Shown piece after piece: positions 50,481 to 61,900 of a stretch of DNA of 64,000 bases. The notes beneath the pieces were generated by a model. It was not told the DNA's origin. It saw only the letters and a program-made list of their open reading frames with translations, and ran no database searches. Each line of letters opens with the position of its first letter. Within the stretch, counting starts at the first letter, position 1. This stretch comes from Caprella mutica (Eukaryota > Arthropoda > Malacostraca > Amphipoda > Caprellidae). The position numbers were made by a program, and so were the translations under genes. The stretch lies in the NCBI GenBank assembly GCA_947561585.1, contig CANNZV010000516.1, positions 186,001 through 250,000 on the forward strand. The letters run 5' to 3'.

Positions 50481-50870
50481 GTTTCTAGAGGTGTACCGAA
50501 ATTATTTGCTCTAATTTTCTTATGAATCATCGTTCCTATATTACTTTAAAATGAATCCTAATTCACAGCGTGATGTAGATGGAATATTATTTGTATATCA
50601 TAGTTGTTAAGACAGTTAACCTTTTACCGGGCAAGATACCATATTTGGCTGCTCCATTAAAGTGTCTATAGATGCTTCTATTGATATATACTATTATTAT
50701 TATATTCATTTCTCCTGTACCTGCCTATATAAAAAAGTAATGAATTTTAATGACTTAACGTTGCTGTTGTTTTTTGAGGTGAAAGTTATTTGGCAAATAA
50801 ATAAGTAGTACCTACTTTTGATCTTTCTAGCCCTACTAAATAACCTACTTATCTCCTGAAAATGAGACTA
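50481..50870. other. Intergenic stretch
   Basis: AT-rich, nothing recognised. Confidence 0.35.
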
Positions 50871-51358
50871 GGGTAAGTTCCGATTTATTGAATTATTCCA
50901 CATTTTCGATCATGTAAGAAAGAAGAATATAATATTTAAGATTTGACTGCTTGTGTACCAATGAAAATAAAAGGTAGATAACTCTTATACGTGTACTTTT
51001 TCGGTAAATTCCTAGTTCACGTCCCTATTTCATTTAGGGACTTGAACTAGGAACCGATCCAAATACCTCCTTCCTAGTACACGTCCTTAAATCAATTAGG
51101 GACGTGAACTAGGAACCTATCTAAATACCTCCTTCCTAGTACACGTCCTTAAATCAATTAGGGACGTGAACTAGGAACCGATCCAAATACCCCCTTCCTA
51201 GTTCACGTCCTTAAATCAATTAGGGACTTGAACTAAGAACCTATCTAAATACCTCCTTCCTAGTACGCATCCTTAAATCAATTAAGGACGTGAACTAGGA
51301 ATTTACCCTTTTTTCTTACATAAAAATGTGGAACCGTCCGATAACTTGGGAGTTTCCT
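50871..51358. mobile_element. Foldback MITE, family B, with third type of core, amplified
   Basis: Left terminus GGGTAAGTTCCGATTTATTG after TA; right arm AAATGTGGAACCGTCCGATA ending near 51358. The centre is not the GGTATCC core but a palindrome pairing CCTAGTTCACGTCCCTA with its inverse, tandemly amplified. Confidence 0.85.
51003..51300. repeat. About 67-bp minisatellite of palindromic units
   Basis: Four to five copies of TTCCTAGTACACGTCCTTAA + ATCAATTAGGGACGTGAACT + AGGAACCTATCTAAATACCTC. Each unit is itself an inverted repeat (CTAGTACACGTCC with GGGACGTGAACTAG), so the array is a ladder of hairpins inside the MITE. Confidence 0.88.
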
Positions 51359-51505
51359 TTATTTACTAAAGAAATGTTAATATTTTATCCAAAATAGTAT
51401 TATCTCAACAAAAAAATAATATAGAGAAACTGTACCTACCTTTTTCAAATACAATTTCTAAAACTGGTATTATTTGCTACAAAATATTCATAATGATATC
51501 TTCTA

Positions 51506-51670
51506 GGGTAAGTTCCAAATTATCGGTCAGTTCTACATCTTCGGACATATAAGAAAAAACAATATAAAAAAGTTGTTATTATTACACAGTGCTATCTAAT
51601 ACTTCTGCAAACCCGGGTTTCGGTTATATGACCGAAGATGTAGTACTGACCGATAATTCAGAATTTACCA
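51506..51670. mobile_element. Foldback MITE, family B, minimal core
   Basis: Termini GGGTAAGTTCCAAATTATCG and CGATAATTCAGAATTTACC with TA at both borders. Arms carry GGTCAGTTCTACATCTTCGG and CCGAAGATGTAGTACTGACC. The centre is only a short CCCGGG-containing spacer. Confidence 0.88.
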
Positions 51671-52011
51671 TAATATATAATTGTGTTCATGAACAAATTA
51701 TATTGAAGTTTTATTAGAGAATAAAATGAATGTTCTGTCTTTTATCACTAATTTTATTCGTTTCAATTAGATATTTCATATCTTCTGATAAAATAGGTAC
51801 CGAATTGAGTGTAAATGATAAATGTAAGTCTTTTTTTCTTATTAAATGTACCTACCTATTGATATATATAGTATATGATATATTTTGACATATGTTTAAT
51901 ATATATAGATATATTTATCAAAAGATGTTCTATATAAAGCTGTAAAATAAAGTACAATATTACCTTGTTTACTTTCATTTTCCTTCAGTCTAAAGGTTTC
52001 CACATACAAAG

Positions 52012-52368
52012 TACTTGGCTACATTGTACCTTGGCTACTTTGTACCTTGGCTACTTTGTACCTTGGCTACTTTGTACCTTGGCTACTTTGTACCTTGGCT
52101 ACTTTGTACCTTGGCTACTTTGTACCTTGGCTACTTTGTACCTTGGCTACTTTGTACCTTGGCTACTTTGAACCTTGGCTACATTGTACCTTGGCTACTT
52201 TGTACCTTGGCTACTTTGTACCTTGGCTACTTTGTACCTTGGCTACTTTGTACCTTGGCTACTTTGAACCTTGGCTACTTTGAACCTTGGCTACTTTGTA
52301 CCATGGCTACATTGTACCTTGGCTACTTTGTACCTTGGCTACTTAGTAACTTGGCTACTTTGTACCTA
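52012..52368. repeat. 16-bp minisatellite
   Basis: About 22 copies of TACCTTGGCTACTTTG. Since 16 is not divisible by 3 and the unit lacks stops, all three forward frames are open and spell the same 16-residue repeat; this is not a gene. It lies 0.5 kb upstream of the NWD-like start. Confidence 0.92.
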
Positions 52369-52864
52369 AGGTAAAGTACGAAAATATAATATATGTTACT
52401 TTAAAATAATAGAATATATTCATTGATATTATTTAATATTCAATAATAATATAATATAATTAATGTTCTTTTAATGCTACTATCACTAAAATAAATATGT
52501 TATAATTAAAAATAATTTATTATCTGAGATAAATTATCATCTGAGTAATGATAGTTGATAGGAAGAACTGAGTTTTTTCTCAAGAATCTATATCACTGAT
52601 ATATAATTTGTATGACGTCATCAGATAAAATTTAGCTCCACCAATAGAGTTGCTCTGCGTCTGGTTGCCATGAGAACCATTCTTCGTTGTACTTGAACCG
52701 CTCTTTAATGTCTCCATTCTCAGATGTTCAGGCAAGAGAAGGTACAGTGCCGCTCTTCTTTTGTACTCATTGTAACGCAAATATTCTATTTTGCAGATAA
52801 AATAGGTTTAAATTTGTTACCTTAGTTAAATCTTAAATGGTTGAGGTTGGAAGACAGTGTCGCC
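52369..52864. other. 5' flank or leader of NWD-like gene
   Basis: No clear TATA box. A TGACGTCA-like string (ATGACGTCAT) occurs at 52612-52621. The transcription start is unknown. Confidence 0.35.
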
Positions 52865-52967
52865 ATGGATGACAAGACTGTAGATCGAATCTTCTCCGGA
52901 AGTTTGGTTAATCTGCCGCCCATCAGCTCAAAGATTTTGCGCATCTTTACTTCCTCGACTTTCACAG
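52865..52967 (+). CDS. NWD-like exon 1
   Basis: Starts CGCCATGGATG, a good initiation context. Encodes [20 protein letters not shown] then [14 protein letters not shown], beginning the DUF4062-type domain. The end, TTTCACAG|GTGATA, is copied repeatedly in the intron that follows. Confidence 0.88.
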
Positions 52968-55900
52968 GTGATAATTAATAGGAAAACTTCACAGGTGATA
53001 GGAAACTTCTGAGGTGATAATGATTAGGAAAACTTAACAAGTGATAATACATAGGAAAACTTAACAGGTGATAGGAATAATTAACAGGTGATAAGAAAAT
53101 TTCACAGATGATAGGAAAAACTTCACAGGTGATAGGAAAACTTCACAGGCAGGCAATAGGAAAACTTCACAGGTGATAGGAAAATTCTTTTAAAATGTTA
53201 AATTCTTTCAAAAATCTAAATTCTATAGAAGAAAATTTTTTAGAAGCTAAAAGTTAAATTCTTTTAAAAGCTAATGCTTCTAATCATTTTTGTTATCGAA
53301 AATAAAACTTTATACTCTGAGATTCTTGTTTTAGCGGTTGTGCAATTTCTTAATCCTAGTTTAAGAAATTTAATCTTCTCCTTAATTGATATTGTTTTGG
53401 AATCTTAAATTATTAAGTACTGTACTGAGTATGTAAGAAATAATTTGGTTGTAATTTGGTTTTATTACACTAGTAGTGAAAAGAAAGTTAATTTACTCAT
53501 GACAAATTAAAATTAAAAAGCTCTATCGTTCATATTGTATGTTCTGACTATATAAGATTCCAAAGCTATAACCCTTCAAGTATGCATATTTTAAAGAAAT
53601 GCTGCTTAGTCAATGTTCTATATTTTCGTATTGTTCTAAATTCTCGATCATATAAAAAAAATATGCAATAATAAATATTATTTAACTTTTACCCAGGTAA
53701 CAAAAAATTATCCGCGGGATATTCCGGGGTATTCCCCGTGATAATTCCGTCGATATCCCCAGTTTTATCGAGGGTATGCCCTATTTGGATGTTTTTGCGA
53801 TATGGGGATATCCCCATGTGATATCGAGGGAATAATGACTGGATTTAAATATATTATCTCTGGAATATTCCATCGATTACAAAAGAAGAGCAAGGAATAC
53901 CGAAATTATTATTTCCTCGATAACAAGGGAATAAAATTGATATAGTGAAGAGATATTCCCTCAATATCGAAGGGATCAAATGGGAATATTCCCTGAATAT
54001 TCCCTGGATATCTACAGGGTGGGGCGTAAGTTTGGAAGCAATTTTTCAAACATTAATATAATTCTTAAAAATAAGTTCCTAAGTAGGTGATAGGGTTTGA
54101 ACTATAGTAGAGACACTACATTATGAAGTGGCAGTGTTATTTTTTACAAAAATTTAGTCAATTCAAAAATGTCAGACAAAAGAGAAGCCATTATTGCTCT
54201 ACACCGTGCCGTGAAGTCAGATTCCGTCATTTCAAAGACTCTCTCAATAGCGAGATCGACTGTTTGGAAGTATGTGAAGCGTTTTAATGAGAGAGGAGAC
54301 TTGACTGATCGTCCAAGAAGTGGTAGACCACGCTCACAACGCACCAAACCACTGATAAAATGTGCCCGAGAGAAGATTAGGAGGAACCCGAAAAGGTCAA
54401 TACGATTGTTAGCCAAAACAGCTAATGTGAGTCCCAGAACAATGAGAAAAGTTGTCAAAGAAGACCTAAAGATGTCCTCTTTCACCCTCCAAAAGAGACA
54501 GACTCTGTCAGAAGCTGTAAAGAAAAAGAGATTGGAGAGAAGAAAAGCACTTTAGATCTCCTTTAATTTTTGTGGAACAAGGCACCAAAATCAATGCTAA
54601 ATGTTATATTGAAAATATTTTGACGCCAATGTTGGAGTCAGCTAAGGATCACTTCGGTAATGACACTCTATGGACATTTCAGCAAGACGGCGTGACTTCA
54701 CATACTGCAAATGTCACTCAAAACTGGTGCCATGACCATCTTCCACGGTTTTGGTTCAAAGATATGTGGCCTCCCTGCTCCCCAGATGTTAATCCTATGG
54801 ACTTTTCGGTATGGTCCATTCTTGAATCAAAGGCCTGTGGTAAATTCCATCGCAGTGTGGATGATTTAAAGCGTTCGCTCCAGAGATCTTGGAAGGAAAT
54901 TTCACAAGAACAGTTGCGTGCCGCAGTAGGAGGAGTTCGGAGGAGATTTGAGGCTGTTATTAAAAACAAGGGGGGACATTTTGAATAAATTTATGATTTT
55001 TGAATTCTTAAAACCCTTATGTAATAATACATAACTGTAAATTATTAAATATAATTTTCGTTGGATTATAATATGCACTTTCATTTGCTTCCAAACTTAC
55101 GCCCCACCCTGTAGAATAGAGGACGGATGTAAAAATAAGAAAACCAAAATTAATATTTCCTAGCATATACTGCATTTGTACGTTTGACTTTACATGAATT
55201 AGTTGAATGAAACATATTGTTATATACAAATTAAATGGAAAGAAATGGAGAAACAAATGAAGTGATGTTTCCGGGTCTCGAACCAGCACCTTGTTGACTT
55301 CTGCTTGCGACGCTAACCACTCGACCATCCTGGACCCAAGTAGAAGTAGGATTTTTAATGAACTTTATGCAATATGATAACTCAAGTGCATCTTTAAGTT
55401 ATCATCGATAAATATAGTTTCATATTTCATAGATTATTTCTTTTTTCTTTTATAATAGTTTCTTTTATAATTCTTAGGGGATCAATTATTTTTCACGGAT
55501 TCCTGGAATATTCCCTCGATATTGTTAGGGAATCAACTATTTTTTGTGATTCCTGGAATATTTCTCCGAGATCCTTAGAGGATCAACTAATTCTCATTTA
55601 TTCCTGGAATATTTCCTTGATATCGATAGTGGATGAAGTAATTTTCACTAATACTTGAAATATTCCCTCGATATCGTTTGGGATCACCTAATTATCACTA
55701 ATTTCTGGAATATTCCATCTATATCGATAGGGGTTCAACTAATTTCATTAATTCCTGGAATGTTCCCTCGATATCGATAGGGATCAACTAATTTTCACTA
55801 ATTCCTGGAATATTCCCTCGATATCTTTAGGGGATCAACTCATTTTCACTAATTCCTGGAATATTCCCTCGATATCATTTTCCGATAGTGGATAATGAGG

Positions 55901-58900
55901 GAATATATAGATATCGAGGGAATATTCTGGGAATATCTCAATGTTACCTGTGTATAGTTCGTATCCCTGATACCTGCAGGTATCAATGATACGAACTAGA
56001 ATATCGAGTTGAAATGTTAAATTATACAATATTTTTCTATATGATCGAAATTGTGAAACTGTCCGATAACTCGGAAGTTACCCAGCTAATATTTTCGTGG
56101 AGTTCATTAAAAATCTGAAGAATTGTCTCCACCCCCAGACATGGGCATGGAGCGTAACACTCTGATGGCTGAGGTTTACCCCAAACTGAAGGAATACTGC
56201 AGGGAAAAACATGGTCTGGAATTTCAGGTACCTTATTGCTGTGAAAATAAATTAAATAGTTATTTATCAGTTTTTTCTTATTCTGCCTAACTTCTGGTTG
56301 AATTCCTTTCCTATTTGTTCTTATTCTCTATTTTTTCTCTCTTTTTATTAACCCTTGAAGCTGAAGAGCTACTTTTCATCATTAATTGATATTATTATTA
56401 ATTTAGTAAAGATTAGAGTGGTCCCGGTTCTTTTCAGAATGTATGGGAGCCATCAAGAAAGAATTTTCCTGAGATTTTCCCTCAATATCCCATAAATGAA
56501 CCCTTTTTGCCTATTGTAATCTATACTAATAATTTCCTTAGTGTGTTTATTTATTTATTTATTTGGTGTCCGCTTTTACTTGACGGGTATTAAACATGAA
56601 GAATGTAACTATGATACGCACGGGAATATATTGACTTGATATTTAAATTCCCCTGTTTTTATTCAATTTTAAATGTTTTAAACTATGAAAAAAGTTCAGT
56701 TTATGCAGAAAAAATAAATTTTATTTGAGTTCACTGAAAATAACCTAACAACGGGTAATAAATTACTATTGAAGACCCGTTATTTTAACGGGCAAATACA
56801 CTAGTTGTTAATAAAACTTTACCTTATCTGTACCAGGTGGTTGACATGAGATGGGGTGTGAGGGATGAAGCCACAGACGAGCATCTAACCACAGAGCTTT
56901 GCATGAGGGAGATACGCAACTGCCAGAGACTCTCCATGGGACCTAATTTCGTGGTAGAGATTAAACACACGCAGGGTTTTTTAAGTCTTTCCACCAGACT
57001 TTTTGTTAAGCTCCTCCTACTTTTTCCACGAGAATATAAGAAAAAACAATATTATGATTATTTATTTTAGTTGATATAAATGATACCTGCAGGTATTATG
57101 GATACCAACTGAAATAAATTATAATTATGTCGTTTCTTATATAGTTAAAATATTTTGTGGAAAAAATAGTTTCTTTCGTTTAGCAAAATATCAGGTGGAA
57201 AGACTTAAAATCTCTGCGTGTGTACGGCACTTAAGCTAACAGAGAGATCATATTCATCAAACCGTGAATTTTAGTTTTCTAGAAAGTTTGCACGAAAAGG
57301 TTAACAGAAGACCAAATTGCTTTTGTTTTAATTTAAACATTATCAGAAGAAATATCATTATATTTTGAATTGGCAACTACTGAAGAATGTATTAAGTTTG
57401 CCTTGATGATGTTTTGAATTCTATAAGAAAGCACTTTGGTATTCTGGTTTTCTTTTTATCATAGATATTTCGTATAAAATTATACGAAGAAATTAAGATC
57501 TTTCGGTAGAGAAGCATATACATTTTAGGTCGTATGTTTATATCCATTCATAATGATGGAGATCTAACTCATTCTGAATGAGAAAAAAAAAAGACTTTGA
57601 TTGTCAATCAGATTTCTTTTTTAAGCTTAAAGTTGGGAAATTGATCTTTCATGTCGTTTCAGTTTTTCGGAGGACAGAAGTACGGCTACCGGCCTATCCC
57701 CGCACAGATTCTAGGTAGCGAGTTTTTGCTGTTAAGAGAAGCGCTTCAGAGTATGAATATCGACACCGTGACACTAGACACTTGGTACAAAATAGACACG
57801 AACGCAGTGCCTTTCGTCTACATTCTCCAGTTCATATCCTCAGTGCTCATCAATTTCAATAACAAGGTGAGTAGCTTTCCCCCCTCTATGCTCTTCTTAA
57901 ACATATTTGGATATATTATTTTTTAAGGTTTTGGAGATAGGTGTTACATGAATGAACTCTCATGGACTAAATATTTATAAACCTAAAGATTAAACAGAGT
58001 AGGAAAGAAGAAAAGAAAAAAACGTGTCATCCATAAGTTATAATTTTTTTCAGAGAGTACCTAAACTTCAAGCTCAAGACCAAGCCACTTGGTGGGACAC
58101 TCTCGCTAAGATGCAAAAACTGCTGAGAAAAGCAGCACAAACTTGCTACAATCAGCACAAGATGAGTAAAGACGCTATGCACAACTACTTCATGTCAGGT
58201 GAAATAACAAAAAAAAAACATGTAACATACTTGTAATACTCTTACAAACTGAAGAAGAGTAGATGCAGAAATCATATCACTAATTCTTGTATTATTCATA
58301 GGTAGAATAAAGAAAATACTGCTCTAATTCTCCATATCTTCAAATTTCAGTGACAGAGAGGGAGGTCATTAACGGCATTCTGAACGTTAAGAACACTCGT
58401 AACCATTGTTTGGCTCAGGTTAGGTACATCAATAACATCAATCTTCAGAACCTGAGAAGAGCAGGTAACTTTATCGATATCGCAAACAGACAAGTGGACA
58501 CCGAGGCTGTGAAACTCTTGTCCAACCTCAGGGACGACAGATTGCCTGCCAGGATTGAGGCTTCGAACTATCAGAGGTTTGAATCTCAAGGCTGTAGAAA
58601 CCGTATTTTGTAATTTATAAAATTTGGTTCGATCTAAATTCAAATCATTTTAAGTTTATAATTGACTGATACTTTTCAATGGCCATCACTTGTGAATTAT
58701 TAACAGTTCTACTTTTATTGACAAAATGTTCAAGTTTATTAAATATAATTTTTATTGCAATAGTAGTACAGAAAGTAGAACAAAGAAATAAATGAATAGT
58801 TTTCTATCTTTATTCTTTACCAGGTACACTGTGGAATGGATTGGAAGAGAAGGTTTGTCAGCAGACACTCATGCTGAGTACCTGCAGATTTTCTGTACGC

Positions 58901-61900
58901 ACTTCTACAAAGGAATCACCAGGTAAATATCATCATAAAGCTGCGTCTAAATGGAGAAGTTTTTTCAAGTATAGTTTCCATATTTTGGAAAACGGATAAA
59001 ATAAACTGAATGATTTCATGAATACTTTCTTTCCCTTAGAAGAACTCAGTGATTCGGTTCATTTCGACTTAGGACTTTCCTCTCAAAATCTTCAAAAAAC
59101 CAAATTGTGATTAATAACCAAAAAACTGAGCAATATTCATTACTCATTAATGAATATTATGAATATTCAAAGTAATAGTCTTATTTGCATGTGGGCTACT
59201 GTCAATTTTTATGATATGTTCGAGCAATTGGATGACGACAAAATCTTCATTTAATTTGTTGCATATATTCACTGGGTAAAATTTACTTAGATTCAAATTT
59301 TCTTCTTCTCTACTCATTTTCTAACTCTCCCTCTTTTCTCCTTCTGCAGACTGGTAGACAGAGCTATGAGGAAAGAAGACAGTTCTTCTCAGGGCCAAGT
59401 CATCACAGAAATACTGCAGCACCTTCATGCGTGCAACAACTCTGTTAAGGTTATTCTATTTTAATTTAAGCACTTAAGAAAAGTTGATGGTGGCCATTGG
59501 ACCTGTTAGTAGATATTTGATTTCGGTGATTCGAGATTAGCTTTTGGTTCTTGGTAAACTTTTGTAGAGCATGTATTGATTTGAGAATCTTATCAGGTTT
59601 TCTATGGTAGAGAAGAAGAATTGGACCGTGCTCGTTCATACATAACAGGTGCGAATAGATCATTAATATCTTATTCAATGAGAAAAAGTAGAACAAAAGT
59701 TGTAAAATAAAGCTCAATAAAACTATACTCTTTCAATTTAGGAGGAGACGTGAAACCCCTGGTTCTTCACGGCGAAGGTGGATGCGGTAAAACTTCTCTG
59801 TTGTCAAAATGCGCTGCCTCTTCCTTCTCCTGGTTGTCCCCCTCAAAACCAGTTTTGATCATTCGGTTTGTAGGCACAACACCAGATTCCACCGCTCTCA
59901 CTCCCTTACTCACATCGATATGTCATCAGGTTTGGAAAAATGGATCTCATGCAAATGCAAAGAAACCCATAAAGAAATAGATCTGAATGGCCGTACACAC
60001 TCAGGGTTTTTAAGTCTTTCCACCAGACTTTTTGCTAAGCTCCTCCTACATTGTCAACGAGAATATAAGAAAAAAAAAACGATAAAATTATTAACTATTT
60101 TTGTTGGTATCCATGATATGCAGGTATCATGGATGAAATAAAATTAAAATAAATTATTATTATATAGTTTTTTTTTACATTATCGTGTAAAAAGTAGGAG
60201 GAGCTTTGCTAAGCTCCTCCTACTTTTTCCACGAGAATATAAGAAAAATGAAATGGATACCAACTCAAATAAATAATATTTATATAATTTTTTCCTATAT
60301 TCCCGTGGAAAAAGAAGGAGGAGCTTAGCAGAAAGTCTGGTGGAAAGACTTAAGAACCCCTGTGTGTGTACGGCCCTTGAGTTGTATTTGTGTGATATTA
60401 TATTAGGTGCATCTCATTGGTAAAAATTTACTTTCTTGATTTGATTAATTTGGATTAATTGTAAGGCAGTAATTGTACTTAATAAATTACTAATTATGTA
60501 TTATTTTCATGCTATAATATAAATTAACAGATCTCCTACAACTATATGTTGGCATTTGAGGACATCCCAGAAGATTTAGTTCCACTGACGGCGCATCTGA
60601 AAGAAATTTTAAACTGTGCCACTTTGCAGCAGGTTAATACTATTTACTAAACTCTTATTGGGAAAAATTGGCAAGAAAACAAGCCAAATCATATGCCATT
60701 ATTTAATTTACATGAATTATCGTATACTCTTTCTTTTTCAAGCCTTTGCTGATATTTTTGGACAGCGTAGACCAGATCACGGGTGCAGCTGACGCTAATC
60801 GAATGTCTTGGATCCCAACACGTCTTCCTCCAAATGTTAAGGTGATCATAAATCTTATGGAACATTCAACCTTGTGATTATTTTCATCATTCAATAGATT
60901 AATTATAGTGAGAGACTGTATATATGTTTAACAATATTGTTATAATTATATATTCTTATACCATTTCCTAGGCACCGTATCTATAATTTGGAGCTAATTT
61001 TCCTTTAATGAATCCAACCATCTTCAGATCGTGCTATCCACTGTATCAGAAGAGGATAATCCAGATATATCACGAGATTACAAACTTCTCAGACGTATGA
61101 TCGAAACAGCGGAAAACTTCCTTCTAGTCTCAGCTCTAGGTGAAGACCTGGCGATTGAGGTAGTCAAGAAGTGGATGGCCTCTGCTCAAAGAGATCTGAA
61201 CAACTACCAGTGGCGAGTTGTCAGCAACGCCATCTCTCACTGCTCTCTTCCTATATTCGTGAAATTGGTTTTTGCTGAGATTTGCAGGTGGAAAAGCTAC
61301 AGTAAACCCCAAACAACCATCCTTGCAACCAATGTAATGGATTCAATCATGATGCTATTCGAGAAAATCGAGAAACAAGTAAGTTTGGAAAAAGTTAAGC
61401 ATTTTAATTGAACTAGAGCATTTTCGTCTATTCCTGAATTATCAATTTATCCTATTGAGAAATAGATAGCTATAATATTTCTTCATTGTCATACTCTTTC
61501 AGCACGGAAGACTGATTGTGTTCCACGCTCTAGCATATGTCACTGCAAGCAAAAGTGGACTTAGTGAATCTGAGATGGAAGACTTAATTTCGCTGGATGA
61601 TCGAGTAAGAATCACTAAATCATTTTGTTAATCATTATTTTCACAAACGTTGCAGTACTTGAACATTTACAGTTATAGTAGTAAAGTGGGCGTTAACGTA
61701 GGTCATGTTAGGTCGTTCAAAAAATTTTAGAGGTCAGATTGGGTCAAGATCTCAGCTAACGCTCATTTTCCGAGTACTGGGATGCTCCTCAATAAAAAAA
61801 AACATTCTAATATGTTTTGTTTCATTGAGGTTCTTGACGACGTGTATCAGTACCACATGCCTCCTGTGCGCAGAATACCTCCCCTCCTATGGACGAGAAT

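Larger units (their letters stand above)
53694..55950. mobile_element. Inserted element with CAGGTAACA termini
   Basis: Bounded by CAGGTAACA and TGTTACCTG. Rich in GAATATTCCCTCGATATCG-like strings in both orientations. Its right half is an eight-copy array (55480-55890). It contains a Tc1/maT relic and a SINE. No transposase of its own is seen; class unknown. Confidence 0.55.
53610..56083. mobile_element. Family B MITE split by a 2.26-kb insertion
   Basis: Left remnant at about 53610-53693 (TTGTTCTAAATTCTCGATCA) and right part at 55951-56083 with the core CTGATACCTGCAGGTATCAA and terminus CCGATAACTCGGAAGTTACC. Everything from 53694 to 55950 is inserted material. Confidence 0.7.

Noticed and set aside
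51965..52374. Three overlapping hydrophobic open frames with a 16-residue period
   Set aside because: The 16-bp unit lacks stops in every forward frame, so all three frames stay open by construction.
54718..54969. Minus-strand open frame over the transposase
   Set aside because: Antisense shadow of the DD37D transposase.
55266..55336. Functional tRNA gene on the minus strand
   Set aside because: A and B boxes are present but the acceptor and anticodon arms do not pair well; a SINE head is the better reading.
59466..59717. Minus-strand open frame in NWD-like intron 8/9
   Set aside because: It overlaps the 52-nt exon on the opposite strand and has no recognisable features.
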